Part shown: piece after piece, positions 8,225 through 16,925 of the stretch
Numbering within the stretch: position 1 is the stretch's first letter
Layout of the letters: every line of letters begins with the position of its first letter
Source: Ulvibacter algarum
Lineage (GTDB): Bacteria > Bacteroidota > Bacteroidia > Flavobacteriales > Flavobacteriaceae
Assembly (NCBI GenBank): GCA_947488905.1
Contig: CANLBJ010000001.1
Location: forward strand, 806,001-870,000
DNA length: 64,000 nucleotides
Direction: 5' to 3'
Position numbers and translations under genes: made by a program
The notes under the pieces: model-generated
Told to the model about the DNA's origin: nothing
Databases searched by the model: none
The model's input: the letters and a program-made list of their open reading frames with translations, nothing else

Positions 8225-9484
8225 TTATAGTAATGCTTTTAATCGTTGTACAAACTCAAACACATCTTCATAGCTATTGTACAATGGAGCCGGAGCTATG
8301 CGTATTACATCTGGCTCTCTCCAGTCACTTATTACGCCTGACTCTGTGAGTTTTGTATGCATTTTTTTATCTGCACTTTTTACTTGAATACTTAATTGAG
8401 CACCACGCTCTTCTTTGTTTCTAGGTGTTATAATGTTAATCTGGTCGTTGTTTAGTTCGTCAAGTAGAAACTCTAAAAAGCCAGTGAGTTTTTCTGACTT
8501 TGCTCTTATGTTTTTAAAACCTGCTTCTGCAAATGTGTCTAGACTGGCTCTAATAGCTGCCATAGATAAAATAGGAGGATTGCTCAATTGCCACCCTTCT
8601 GCTCCCGGTAATGGATCAAAATCGTGACGCATATTAAAACGTGTGTCTTTGTTGTGACCCCACCAACCCGCAAAACGGTTTAGTTTTTCATTGTTAGCAT
8701 GACGCTCGTGTACAAAGCATCCGCCTAGACTTCCTGGGCCACTATTAAGATATTTATACGTACACCACACGGCAAAATCTGCACCTACATTATGTAAATC
8801 TGGTGCAATGTTTCCTGCTCCGTGGGCAAGATCAAAACCAACCATGCAGTTGTGTGAATGTCCTAAATCTGTTATTTTTTTTAATGGGAAATGTTGACCA
8901 CTATAATAATTAGTGCTCCCTATCATTAATAGCGCAATCTCATCACCTTGCTCATCCATTATTTTTTCAAGGTCTTCAAACCTGCAAATGTCTTCGCCTT
9001 CTCTTGGTTTCCATAAAATGAGCCCGTCTTTAGGGTCTACACCGTGAAATTTTAATTGACTCTCCATTGCATATTTGTCGCTAGGGAAAGCGTCACTTTC
9101 AATCACAATTTTATACTTGGTCTTTGTAGGTTGGTAAAAAGACACCATCATTAAATGAAGGTTTGTTGTCAAGGTATTCATTATAACCACCTCAGAAGGT
9201 TTTGCGCCTACAATTTCTGCCATATTTTTGGCAAGAAACTCGTGATATGGTAACCATGGGTGTTTTGCATCTGTATGTCCTTCTACGCCATATTTTGCCC
9301 AGTCTTTTAATTCACTCTCAATATAACTTGCAGTAGCACTAGGTTGCAAGCCTAGAGAATTTCCGCAGAGATATATGAGTTGATTACCCTCGCTATCTGT
9401 AGGGTGTAAAAATTTATTTCTGAAATGCGCTAGCTCGTCTTCACGATCACATTGTTGCGCATAGGCTAAAGAGTTTGTGTACAT
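8225..9484 (-). CDS. kynU: Kynureninase
   Basis: A 419-residue fold-type I PLP enzyme that hydrolyses kynurenine or 3-hydroxykynurenine to anthranilate or 3-hydroxyanthranilate plus alanine. Visible signatures are IYLCGNSLGLQP (about 37-48), NTLTTNLHLMM (about 103-113), the PLP-ring aspartate Asp218 in VGFDLAHGAGN and the Schiff-base Lys244 in CTYKYLNSGPGS. The length is normal for the family. It is the first gene of the minus-strand run, with a promoter -7 box at 9511-9518, and is followed closely by the DUF2306-like gene and kmo. Confidence 0.95.
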   Translation of the reverse strand: MYTNSLAYAQQCDREDELAHFRNKFLHPTDSEGNQLIYLCGNSLGLQPSATASYIESELKDWAKYGVEGHTDAKHPWLPYHEFLAKNMAEIVGAKPSEVVIMNTLTTNLHLMMVSFYQPTKTKYKIVIESDAFPSDKYAMESQLKFHGVDPKDGLILWKPREGEDICRFEDLEKIMDEQGDEIALLMIGSTNYYSGQHFPLKKITDLGHSHNCMVGFDLAHGAGNIAPDLHNVGADFAVWCTYKYLNSGPGSLGGCFVHERHANNEKLNRFAGWWGHNKDTRFNMRHDFDPLPGAEGWQLSNPPILSMAAIRASLDTFAEAGFKNIRAKSEKLTGFLEFLLDELNNDQINIITPRNKEERGAQLSIQVKSADKKMHTKLTESGVISDWREPDVIRIAPAPLYNSYEDVFEFVQRLKALL

Positions 9485-9510
9485 CTGTTGGTTTAAATAA
9501 TGAACTCCCT

Positions 9511-9518
9511 CAAAAATA
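9511..9518 (-). promoter_or_regulatory. -7 box of the kynU promoter
   Basis: On the minus strand the sequence reads TATTTTTG, an exact TAnnTTTG, 26 bp before the kynU ATG. No clear -33 TTG was seen at the usual distance. Confidence 0.5.
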
Positions 9519-9643
9519 ATGATTAATATGGTATCGTAGTCTATTTCTAATACTTGATTATGATAAAATTATGTGATAGTAACTTCTATACTTTATTTAC
9601 TTTTCAGTAAACTTGTAGTACACAATATTTATTAGCCATTTTT

Positions 9644-11797
9644 ATGCGCACTATTTTATTTTCAATCATCTGTTTATTTTTTGTGACTATAAGTTTATCA
9701 CAAACTATAGCTCGTGAATGGAATGAAACTGTGCTTACTGGGGTAAGAAATGATTTTGCGAGACCTACAGTGCACGCTCGTAATTTGTATCATAGTTCTG
9801 TTTTAATGTATGATGCCTGGGCAGTCTTTGATGATACTGCGCAAACTTTCTTTTTAGGAAAACAACTAGGAACATATTTTTGTGAATTTGAAGGTTTTAA
9901 GCCATCAGAATCTATAGAAAAATCTAGGGAAAAAGCAATAAGTTATGCCGTGTATAGACTTATGAAACATCGTTTTGAAAATTCGCCACGAGTAGATGTG
10001 ATTTTTAATAGTATGGATGATCTAATGCAGCATAAAGGATTTGATATTGCTAATACAAGTGTAAATTATCAATCTGGCGATGCAGCGGCATTGGGTAATT
10101 ACATGGCGCAAGAGATGATTGCTTATGGTTTACAAGATGGAGCAAATGAGATTAATGATTATGCAAACCAGTTTTATGAGCCAGTAAATGATGAATTAAA
10201 TACAGATATTTCTGGAAATGATATGTTAGAATTTCCTAACAGATGGCAACCGCTCAAGATTGAAAACTTTGTAGACCAAAGCGGTAATACAATTGCTGGA
10301 GGTACTCCAGAGTTTTTGGGACCAGAATGGGGTTTTGTCACTCCCTTTGCATTAACAGATGATGACTTGTCTGTTGTAGAGAGAGATGGAGACACTTACT
10401 GGGTGTATAATGATCCTGGTGTTCCATCATTGATTAAAGAAGGTTTAGGTATAGAAGATCCTTATAAATGGGGATTTGCTATGGTTGCTGTGTGGTCATC
10501 ACACTTGGGTGAAGAAAATGAAACAATGATTGACATATCTCCCAGAACTATAGGTAACACAAATTACTTTCCTGATACTTTTGAAGACTTTAAAGAGTAT
10601 TACAATTATATAGATGGTGGTGATCCTAGTCAGGGTAGAGAATTAAATCCTGTTACTAATGCCCCTTATGTAGAACAGTTAGTTAAACGCAGTGATTATA
10701 CAAGAGTACTTGCAGAGTTTTGGGCAGATGGTCCTGATAGCGAGACACCTCCCGGACATTGGTTTACTATTTTAAATTATGTGAGTGATCAGCCAGAGTT
10801 GATTAAAAAATATAAAGGAGAAGGAGAGGTGTTGTCTGATCTAGAATGGGATATTAAATCTTACTTCACGCTAGGAGGAGCTATGCATGATAGTGCAATT
10901 TCTGCTTGGGGTATTAAGGGTTATTATGATTATATAAGACCTATTAGTGCTATAAGATATATGTCTTTTAAAGGCCAATCTACAGATGTTAATTTGCCAA
11001 GATTTGATCCTCACGGGATACCTTTAATCGACGGTTATATTGAACTAGTTGATGAAAATGACCCACTAGTGGGAGCATTTCAAGAAAATTTAAATAAGAT
11101 AAAGTTGTATGCTTGGCGAGGTCCAGACTTTATTATTGAGCCTACCACAGATAGGGCAGGAGTAGATTGGATTCTTGCAGAAGATTGGTTTCCTTATCAG
11201 CGAGCTTCTTTTGTGACACCTCCATTTGCAGGTTATGTAAGTGGTCATTCTACTTACTCTAGGGCAGCAGCAGAGGTGCTAACTAGGTTTACAGGAAGTG
11301 AGTATTTTCCGGGAGGGATGGGTGTTTTTGATATTGATAAAAATGATTTTTTAGTTTTTGAAATAGGACCAACAGAAAACATGCAACTGCAGTGGGCAAC
11401 TTATAGAGATGCTAGCGATCAAACAAGTTTGTCACGCATTTGGGGTGGAATTCACCCTGCTATAGATGATATTCCAGGTAGAAAAATAGGAGTAGAAGTA
11501 GGTAATCAAGCTTTTGACTTTGCAGACCGTTGTTTTTCTGGTGGAGCAAATGTTGACCCCTTAGTATTTCCGAATCCAGTAAATGATGTGCTCACTATTT
11601 TATACAATCACAATAGTGCCACACTAGTTAGTGTGTATGACACAAGTGGCAGGAGAGTCTCTAGAACAGCTACAGACTTAGATAAAGACTCAAGTATGCA
11701 GTTAGATGTAAGCAATTTGCCAAGAGGTCTTTACTTTGTCTCTATAGAAAATGAAAAAGGGAAAAACCTAAAAGTGATGCGTTTTATAAAACGCTAG
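9644..11797 (+). CDS. Secreted PAP2/vanadium-haloperoxidase-like protein with T9SS sorting domain
   Basis: A 717-residue exported protein. The N-terminus is a Sec signal ending LSQ. The PAP2/haloperoxidase active-site set is complete: Lys-x6-Arg-Pro in KGYYDYIRP (about residues 424-432), SGHS (about 531-534) and SR-x5-H in SRIWGGIH (about 597-604). In vanadium haloperoxidases these residues bind vanadate, and in acid phosphatases phosphate. Residues from about 641 form a type A T9SS tail (VFPNPVNDVLTI and SNLPRGLYFVSI), so it should be secreted through the gliding/T9SS outer-membrane machine. The substrate cannot be told from sequence. Its stop overlaps the end of the convergent lipoprotein gene by 4 bp. 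Confidence 0.88.
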   Translation: MRTILFSIICLFFVTISLSQTIAREWNETVLTGVRNDFARPTVHARNLYHSSVLMYDAWAVFDDTAQTFFLGKQLGTYFCEFEGFKPSESIEKSREKAISYAVYRLMKHRFENSPRVDVIFNSMDDLMQHKGFDIANTSVNYQSGDAAALGNYMAQEMIAYGLQDGANEINDYANQFYEPVNDELNTDISGNDMLEFPNRWQPLKIENFVDQSGNTIAGGTPEFLGPEWGFVTPFALTDDDLSVVERDGDTYWVYNDPGVPSLIKEGLGIEDPYKWGFAMVAVWSSHLGEENETMIDISPRTIGNTNYFPDTFEDFKEYYNYIDGGDPSQGRELNPVTNAPYVEQLVKRSDYTRVLAEFWADGPDSETPPGHWFTILNYVSDQPELIKKYKGEGEVLSDLEWDIKSYFTLGGAMHDSAISAWGIKGYYDYIRPISAIRYMSFKGQSTDVNLPRFDPHGIPLIDGYIELVDENDPLVGAFQENLNKIKLYAWRGPDFIIEPTTDRAGVDWILAEDWFPYQRASFVTPPFAGYVSGHSTYSRAAAEVLTRFTGSEYFPGGMGVFDIDKNDFLVFEIGPTENMQLQWATYRDASDQTSLSRIWGGIHPAIDDIPGRKIGVEVGNQAFDFADRCFSGGANVDPLVFPNPVNDVLTILYNHNSATLVSVYDTSGRRVSRTATDLDKDSSMQLDVSNLPRGLYFVSIENEKGKNLKVMRFIKR

Positions 11798-12477
11798 TGT
11801 ACTTTAATACCTGTAAAAGAAAGTTTAAAATCACCTAAGCTATCTTTATGCATAGATGCTATTTTAACCCCATTATATTCTTTATAATCTTCCCAAGTAG
11901 TGGTCATTGATGGCAAAGAATCATTGCCTTTTCTGTACACCCATTCTTTTAATAATAAGTCATCCCCATAGTATAAATCATATGCGTCACCGGGAGTGTA
12001 GCCTCCTTCATTGCTATAAGTCACTGTTAATAAATTTGTTTCTTTTCCAGAAATAGGGGCTGTTGCTTTTTTAGGTTTGCTAAAAGAAGTCCCTTCATCC
12101 CAGACAAGATTAAAAGGAGCTAAAAGCCAGTATTTGTCATTAATAAATGCACTGTCATATTGCAATGAAATACTATCTAACTTACTGCGATTATAAGTAG
12201 TAGTGTCTTTTGCAGTAATGTATGTTACTTCGTTAGTCTTTGGTTTCCATTGCCAAGAACGCTCAAAATGATTATCATCTCTATCTACATTAAATGTAAA
12301 ATCTATTTGGTGAAGAGCTTCAAACTCCTTAAGCCCATTTTTATAAGCAATTTTTTCTGCTGTAGATAAGTTGCTATTGCTGTTTTCTTCGGAAATGTTA
12401 ACGTTTTTTTTATTTGAATCATTACAAGATACTAATGTAAAAGCTGCAAATAGAAATGGAAATAGTATTTTCATCAT
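11794..12477 (-). CDS. DUF6503-like lipoprotein
   Basis: A 227-residue predicted lipoprotein: signal MMKILFPFLFAAFTLVSC with the lipobox LVSC. The mature part contains tryptophan- and tyrosine-rich beta segments (FERSWQWKPKTNEVTY, YWLLAPFNLVWD, YDLYYGDDLLLKEW) that resemble DUF6503-type flavobacterial lipoproteins of unknown function. The start could be either of two adjacent ATG codons at 12477 and 12474. Convergent with the haloperoxidase-like gene. Confidence 0.75.
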   Translation of the reverse strand: MMKILFPFLFAAFTLVSCNDSNKKNVNISEENSNSNLSTAEKIAYKNGLKEFEALHQIDFTFNVDRDDNHFERSWQWKPKTNEVTYITAKDTTTYNRSKLDSISLQYDSAFINDKYWLLAPFNLVWDEGTSFSKPKKATAPISGKETNLLTVTYSNEGGYTPGDAYDLYYGDDLLLKEWVYRKGNDSLPSMTTTWEDYKEYNGVKIASMHKDSLGDFKLSFTGIKVH

Positions 12478-12602
12478 TAAAAATTTTAGTAAAAATACAG
12501 AAATGACGTTTGCTAATTTTATCTTTAGGCGATCAATAATAATAAGAGTCTCTTTTTTTAAGAAGATAATTTAAAATGCACCCACGAGCGTGGACGATAA
12601 AT

Positions 12603-12767
12603 ATGACAAAAGTAAACTTAATAGAAAACGGTCCTATGATAGTGTTAGGAGAAATAACTATCACTCATGAAGACGGTAGAGAAGAAATAAAAGAAACCAG
12701 AGCCTCTTTTTGCAGATGTGGTAAAAGTGAGAATATGCCATTTTGTAATGGGAGCCATAAAAATTAA
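12603..12767 (+). CDS. CDGSH iron-sulfur domain protein
   Basis: A 54-residue protein whose C-terminal half carries the CDGSH [2Fe-2S] ligand pattern, three Cys and one His, as CRCGKSENMPFCNGSH. The family transfers clusters or electrons, usually in the cytoplasm. I chose the ATG at 12603 (MTKVNLIENGP) over the in-frame ATG at 12576, because the nine extra residues precede the conserved part and look like untranslated leader. It is a single gene with no partner in view. Confidence 0.85.
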   Translation: MTKVNLIENGPMIVLGEITITHEDGREEIKETRASFCRCGKSENMPFCNGSHKN

Positions 12768-12807
12768 GGAGTAAAAAAAGGCTTTATTTTTTTGCAAATA
12801 ATAAAAC

Positions 12808-12832
12808 GCCCAACAATTTTATATTGCTGGGC
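12808..12832. terminator. Hairpin between the CDGSH gene and the small lipoprotein gene
   Basis: GCCCAACAAT (12808-12817) pairs with ATTGCTGGGC (12823-12832) with one mismatch. It lies between convergent genes, with a T-rich run on the minus-strand side. Confidence 0.6.
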
Positions 12833-12855
12833 ATTTATTGTTATTAAGCAAATGT

Positions 12856-12972
12856 TTAATCTATAGCGTCTTCTACGTCATCTGCTACTTTTTCTATTGT
12901 AGATTTTTCTCTACAACTTACTGTTCCTGTTAAAAGCCCTAGGGCCATTATTGCGACAAAAAATCTTTTCAT
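12856..12972 (-). CDS. Small predicted lipoprotein, 38 aa
   Basis: A short ORF that is easily missed. The ATG at 12972 starts MKRFFVAIMALGLLTGTVSC, a textbook lipoprotein signal with Cys20. It is followed by only 18 acidic residues (REKSTIEKVADDVEDAID) and a stop at 12856-12858. The mature peptide would be a tiny lipid-anchored acidic helix, similar in design to entericidin-type lipoproteins, though no homology is claimed. A terminator-like hairpin lies after its stop. Function unknown. Confidence 0.65.
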   Translation of the reverse strand: MKRFFVAIMALGLLTGTVSCREKSTIEKVADDVEDAID

Positions 12973-13129
12973 GATGTTTGTTTTTTTATTGGTTACTTTC
13001 ACTAATGTATCTAGATTTAATAGCTAAACAAGTTGGTTTAACACTGATTAACATGACATGTTAAGAAGAAATTAAATATATTACATAAAAATAAAAGCTG
13101 TTTTAATACTATTATCACAATTAAAGAAG

Positions 13130-13933
13130 ATGAATATTTCAGAAGCATTTAATACAAATAAAGAAACCTGGAACCAAAAAGTAGATGCACATGCCAATAG
13201 TGATTTCTATTTTATTGAAGAGTTTAAAGCTGGGAGGTCAAGTTTAAATAAATACGAACTTGAAGCGCTTGGTGAAGTCTCTGGTAAGACTTTGTTGCAT
13301 TTGCAATGTCATTTTGGGCAAGATACTTTAAGTTGGAGTAGAATGGGGGCTACCTGCACTGGAGTAGATTTGTCTGATAAAGCAGTGGTGCTCGCACAGC
13401 AGTTAAATAATGAGCTAGATCAAGACGCAACATTTGTGTGTTGTAATGTTTTAGACACATCGCAGCACGTTCTTAAAACCTTTGATATTGTTTTTACAAG
13501 CTACGGAACCATAGGGTGGTTGCCAGATTTAAAGCCTTGGGCACAAATGATAAGTGAGCGTTTAAATGATGGAGGTTTTTTTTATATTGTAGATTTTCAC
13601 CCTATAGCGTGGATGTATGATTACACTTCAGGAAAGCCTATTATGAAATACGCTTACCATCATAAAGGTGCTATTTATGAAGAGTATGAAGGTACCTATG
13701 CAGATGATAAAGCAGCAATAACAAGCAAAGAATATGGCTGGAACCACAGCATGAGCGAAGTAATACAGTCTCTCATTGACGCAGGCCTGACTATAGAAAA
13801 ATTTAATGAGATGGATGCTTCTCCTTATGATGTGTTTCCAGATCTTGAGAAAAATAAAGAAGGGTTATACGAGTTAAAAGATAAAATGTATCCACTTCTT
13901 TTTGAAGTTAAAGCCACAAAAAAAAGTCGCTAA
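13130..13933 (+). CDS. Class I SAM-dependent methyltransferase
   Basis: A 267-residue Rossmann-fold methyltransferase. Motif I is LLHLQCHFGQDTLSWSRMG (about residues 54-72), followed by the acidic end of strand 2 in CTGVDLSD and by TFDIVFTSYGTIGWLPD (about 120-136) as the motif IV region. The substrate is unknown. The type is common in flavobacteria as a stand-alone gene. Its last codons form the left arm of a rho-independent terminator. Confidence 0.85.
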   Translation: MNISEAFNTNKETWNQKVDAHANSDFYFIEEFKAGRSSLNKYELEALGEVSGKTLLHLQCHFGQDTLSWSRMGATCTGVDLSDKAVVLAQQLNNELDQDATFVCCNVLDTSQHVLKTFDIVFTSYGTIGWLPDLKPWAQMISERLNDGGFFYIVDFHPIAWMYDYTSGKPIMKYAYHHKGAIYEEYEGTYADDKAAITSKEYGWNHSMSEVIQSLIDAGLTIEKFNEMDASPYDVFPDLEKNKEGLYELKDKMYPLLFEVKATKKSR

Positions 13934-13958
13934 ATAATAAATTTAGCGACTTTTTTTT
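13921..13958. terminator. Bidirectional terminator
   Basis: GTCGCTAAAT (13926-13935) and ATTTAGCGAC (13941-13950) form a perfect stem flanked by an A run and a T run. It therefore serves both the methyltransferase and the convergent msrA gene. The methyltransferase stop codon is inside the stem. Confidence 0.85.
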
Positions 13959-13972
13959 GGATTATCAAATTT

Positions 13973-14656
13973 CTAATGGTCTCCACCTTCTTTTAATAAT
14001 TGAGGAAATTTTTTCTTAAACTTATTTAATCTAGGAACAGAAACCCCTTTTATATATGATTGATTAGGGTGAAGACGTTCATAGTTTTGGTGATAGTCTT
14101 CCCCAACCCAAAATTTCTGAAAAGGCATTACTTGCGCGGCAACTTTGCCTACACCCACTTCTTTTTCTAATTCGGCAATTTTTGAGTCAATGATTTTCTT
14201 TTGTGCATCATCTTGATAAAAGATAATAGAGCGGTATTGAGAGCCATTATCTGGGCCTTGACCATTAACTTGTGTGATAACTTGTGAGCCAAAATAAACA
14301 TCTACAAGATCACTAAAGCTTACTTCTTTTGGATTATATATAATCTCAACAGCTTCTGCGTGCCCGGTTCTACCTGTGTTACTGGCTTCATAAGTTGGGT
14401 TGTCTGTGTGACCACCACTATAACCAGAGATAGACTCTTCAACTCCCTTTACACTTTCATAAACTGCCTCTACACACCAGAAACATCCACTAGCAAAGTA
14501 TGCTTTTTCTAGGCCATTTTCTGTAGCCACTTTTACGGGAGTTTGTTTTTGTGCTATTGCAGCAGCTTCTTTATTCATCTCATTTGTTTTAGACTGGCAC
14601 GAGACGTTTAGCGCTACTAGTAATGAGAATGAAGTTAATAAAATATATTTTTTCAT
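13973..14656 (-). CDS. msrA: Peptide-methionine (S)-S-oxide reductase MsrA, lipoprotein form
   Basis: A 227-residue methionine sulfoxide reductase A, which repairs the S-epimer of oxidised methionine in proteins. The catalytic motif is GCFWCVEAVY, and GYSGGHTDNPTY and the Tyr/Asp-rich QYRSIIFY segment are typical. The N-terminus MKKYILLTSFSLLVALNVSC is a lipoprotein signal, so this copy should act in the envelope rather than the cytoplasm. I chose the ATG at 14656. The in-frame extension to 14692 runs through a promoter-like TATATTTC at 14681-14688. Confidence 0.92.
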   Translation of the reverse strand: MKKYILLTSFSLLVALNVSCQSKTNEMNKEAAAIAQKQTPVKVATENGLEKAYFASGCFWCVEAVYESVKGVEESISGYSGGHTDNPTYEASNTGRTGHAEAVEIIYNPKEVSFSDLVDVYFGSQVITQVNGQGPDNGSQYRSIIFYQDDAQKKIIDSKIAELEKEVGVGKVAAQVMPFQKFWVGEDYHQNYERLHPNQSYIKGVSVPRLNKFKKKFPQLLKEGGDH

Positions 14657-14680
14657 AATATCAATTTTAAAAATTTGGTC

Positions 14681-14688
14681 GAAATATA
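14681..14688 (-). promoter_or_regulatory. -7 box of the msrA promoter
   Basis: On the minus strand this reads TATATTTC followed by G, a close variant of TAnnTTTG, 24 bp before the chosen msrA ATG. Confidence 0.4.
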
Positions 14689-14852
14689 GCAAGCTACATT
14701 ACACATACAATTTATGAAATACACTTTTAATTTTATGTGAAGGCTTTGTTATAATTACGCAATATTACAGTAGTTGGTTTTTTGAGTGGGGCAGAAGGTT
14801 CCCGCTCGTGTCTTTCATGGCTTTTGGATTAAGGAGCTAAATTAGTTTCAAT

Positions 14853-14888
14853 AAAAAACCGCTTAACATTTCTGTTAAGCGGTTTTTT
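14853..14888. terminator. Strong terminator downstream of the coiled-coil gene
   Basis: A perfect 16-bp inverted repeat (14853-14868 and 14873-14888) with a 4-nt loop, made of an A6 run, CCGCTTAACA and its complement ending in T6. It follows the minus-strand gene at 14908-15690. Confidence 0.88.
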
Positions 14889-14907
14889 ATATTTTAAAAG
14901 GAAATAA

Positions 14908-15690
14908 TTATTTAACTTTCTTAAATACTTTTTCCATTTTTTCTTGTTCTTCAAAAGCTAGTGCTGCATCAACTAAAACACGACCACTGTGCTCATCTGT
15001 GATAATTTTTTTACGAGAACCAATCTCCATAATTACTTGAGGTGGTATTGTAAAGAAAGAACCTCCAGAAGCACCACGCTCTACTGCTACAACGGCAAGA
15101 CCGTTTTTCACGTTAGTACGTATACGCTTGTAAGCTTTTACAAGACGCTCTTCTATTTGCTTTTCATACTTTTCAGATTCTTTAACAAGTGCAGCTTCTT
15201 CCTTTTCAGTTTCGCCTAATATCTCGTCAAGTTCTTTTTGCTTATGCTTTAAGTGATCTTCGCGCTTTACAAGTTGCACTTTAGTATCTTCAATCACAGC
15301 TGTTTTTTGCTCAATCTGTGCTTTAAATTCTCTAATGTGCTTTTCTGCAAGTTGCATCTCTAATTCTTGAAACTCAACTTCTTTTGTTAAAGAGTTAAAC
15401 TCACGATTGTTACGCACGTTGTCTTGCTGCTTTGTGTATTTTTTAATAAGCTCTTTAGCTTCTTCAATCAATAGTTTTTTTCCTTTGATATCATCTTCTA
15501 TAGTGTCAAGGCCGCTTACAAGTTTTTCTAATCTTGTCTTCATTCCTTCTACCTCATCTGCAAGGTCTTCAACCTCTAATGGAAGTTCTCCACGTACATT
15601 ACGGATCTCGTCAATACGAGAATCTATAAGCTGTAAATCGTACAGTGCTCTTAACTTTTCTTCAACCGTAATTTCTTTCTTTGCTGCCAT
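14908..15690 (-). CDS. CT398/COG1579-type coiled-coil protein that has lost its zinc ribbon
   Basis: A 260-residue protein made of long coiled coils (about 40-170, Glu/Lys heptads) and a C-terminal small domain. In the wider family the C-terminal domain is a C4 zinc ribbon, with CxxC before PPQ and CxxCGRIL after it. Here the frame is kept (ASGGSFFTIPPQ, then IITDEHSGRVLV, about 208-243) but all four cysteines are replaced by Ser, Asp and Ser. The fold may survive without zinc. It starts 3 bp after the Nif3-like gene, a pairing common in Bacteroidota. Its function is unknown; nucleic-acid binding was suggested for relatives. Confidence 0.85.
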   Translation of the reverse strand: MAAKKEITVEEKLRALYDLQLIDSRIDEIRNVRGELPLEVEDLADEVEGMKTRLEKLVSGLDTIEDDIKGKKLLIEEAKELIKKYTKQQDNVRNNREFNSLTKEVEFQELEMQLAEKHIREFKAQIEQKTAVIEDTKVQLVKREDHLKHKQKELDEILGETEKEEAALVKESEKYEKQIEERLVKAYKRIRTNVKNGLAVVAVERGASGGSFFTIPPQVIMEIGSRKKIITDEHSGRVLVDAALAFEEQEKMEKVFKKVK

Positions 15691-15693
15691 ATA

Positions 15694-16809
15694 TTAGAAA
15701 TAACTAATAGGATTTGTATTTATTTTAGATAAAATCACTCTACCTCGCGGTAAAGCAGGTGCAAAATTACTAATTTTTTTGCTAAGAAACGTATGTAAAA
15801 GTTCTTTTGTGAATTGCTCGCTTTCATAGTGCCCAATATCTGCAAGAAGTATCTCGTTTTCAGCAGTGTAGAAGTCGTGGTATTTAAGGTCTGCAGTGAT
15901 AAAAATATCTGCCCCTGCTCCTTTAGCTGCACCAATGGCAAAACTCCCGCTACCGCCTAGTACCGCAACCTTTTCTATCTTTTTGTTTCTAAAATTTGAA
16001 TGCCTCACCACTTGTGCATTCATTTGTTTTTTGAGATAGGTTAAAAAGACGGCTTCATCCATGGGTTTTTCAAGTGTACCTATCATTCCCATTCCTATAT
16101 TTTGATTGGTATTTTCTAATGTTAAGACCTCATAAGCCACTTCTTCATAAGAATGGGCGTCGTGTAATGCCTTGATTACGGCTTTTTCTAAGTGCTTCGG
16201 AAAAGTCACAGAAATTTGAGTTTCATCTGCAGAAATAAACTCGTGCTTTGTGCCTACAACAGGGTTAGAGTCTTCGTTGCCTCTATAAGTGCCAATACCT
16301 GTATTGCTAAAACTACAGTCGTCATAATTGCCTAAACTACCTGCACCTGCTTTAAATAATGATTGTTTTAATGCTTCTGCTTCTTGGGTGGGAGCATAAG
16401 CAACTAGTTTTTTTATAGTACCTTTTTGTGGTATTAGTATTTTACGGTTTGTAAGTTTAAGTCTGTCGCAAATACCGGCGTTTACACCATTAAAGCTATT
16501 GTCAAGTGCTGTGTGTATTGCATAAATAGCAATGTCATTTTTTATAGCTTTGAGTACAACACGTTCTACATAGCTTGTGCCTGTAATTTTTTTTAAACCA
16601 GAAAAAATAATGGGATGAAAACTAACGATGAGGTTGCAGTTGTTGGCAATAGCTTCGTCTACAACCGTTTCTAGGGTGTCTAGGGCAATTAAAACCCCAG
16701 AAACCTGAGCGTTAGCATCACCTACTAATAATCCAGTATTGTCAAAACCTTCTGCATAGGCTCTTGGTGCTAGCAATTCTAATTCTTTTAAAATTTCAGA
16801 AATTATCAT
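15694..16809 (-). CDS. Nif3-like dinuclear metal centre protein
   Basis: A 371-residue NIF3 / GTP cyclohydrolase I type 2-like protein. The metal ligands are in LIVSFHPIIF (His about 66), the IYAIHTALDN motif (about 95-104) and the C-terminal DIGHYESEQ. The central insertion (about 125-235, a PII-like/CutA-like domain) gives the long form of the family. Function is unsettled; family members bind two metal ions as a hexameric ring. It is the first gene of a pair with the coiled-coil protein. Confidence 0.88.
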   Translation of the reverse strand: MIISEILKELELLAPRAYAEGFDNTGLLVGDANAQVSGVLIALDTLETVVDEAIANNCNLIVSFHPIIFSGLKKITGTSYVERVVLKAIKNDIAIYAIHTALDNSFNGVNAGICDRLKLTNRKILIPQKGTIKKLVAYAPTQEAEALKQSLFKAGAGSLGNYDDCSFSNTGIGTYRGNEDSNPVVGTKHEFISADETQISVTFPKHLEKAVIKALHDAHSYEEVAYEVLTLENTNQNIGMGMIGTLEKPMDEAVFLTYLKKQMNAQVVRHSNFRNKKIEKVAVLGGSGSFAIGAAKGAGADIFITADLKYHDFYTAENEILLADIGHYESEQFTKELLHTFLSKKISNFAPALPRGRVILSKINTNPISYF

Positions 16810-16925
16810 TTTGTGGTATTTGTCGTAAAGATAGCAGAAAGGTACTTTTTGCAGAAATATTTTACAAATATGTGACGTTTCAGAAATAATACGAGCGCCC
16901 TAAAACTCGGGTCATCTTATTTTAG

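Noticed and set aside
12576-12602. Upstream start of the CDGSH protein
   Set aside because: The extra residues HPRAWTIN are not like the family, and the next ATG gives the usual short form.
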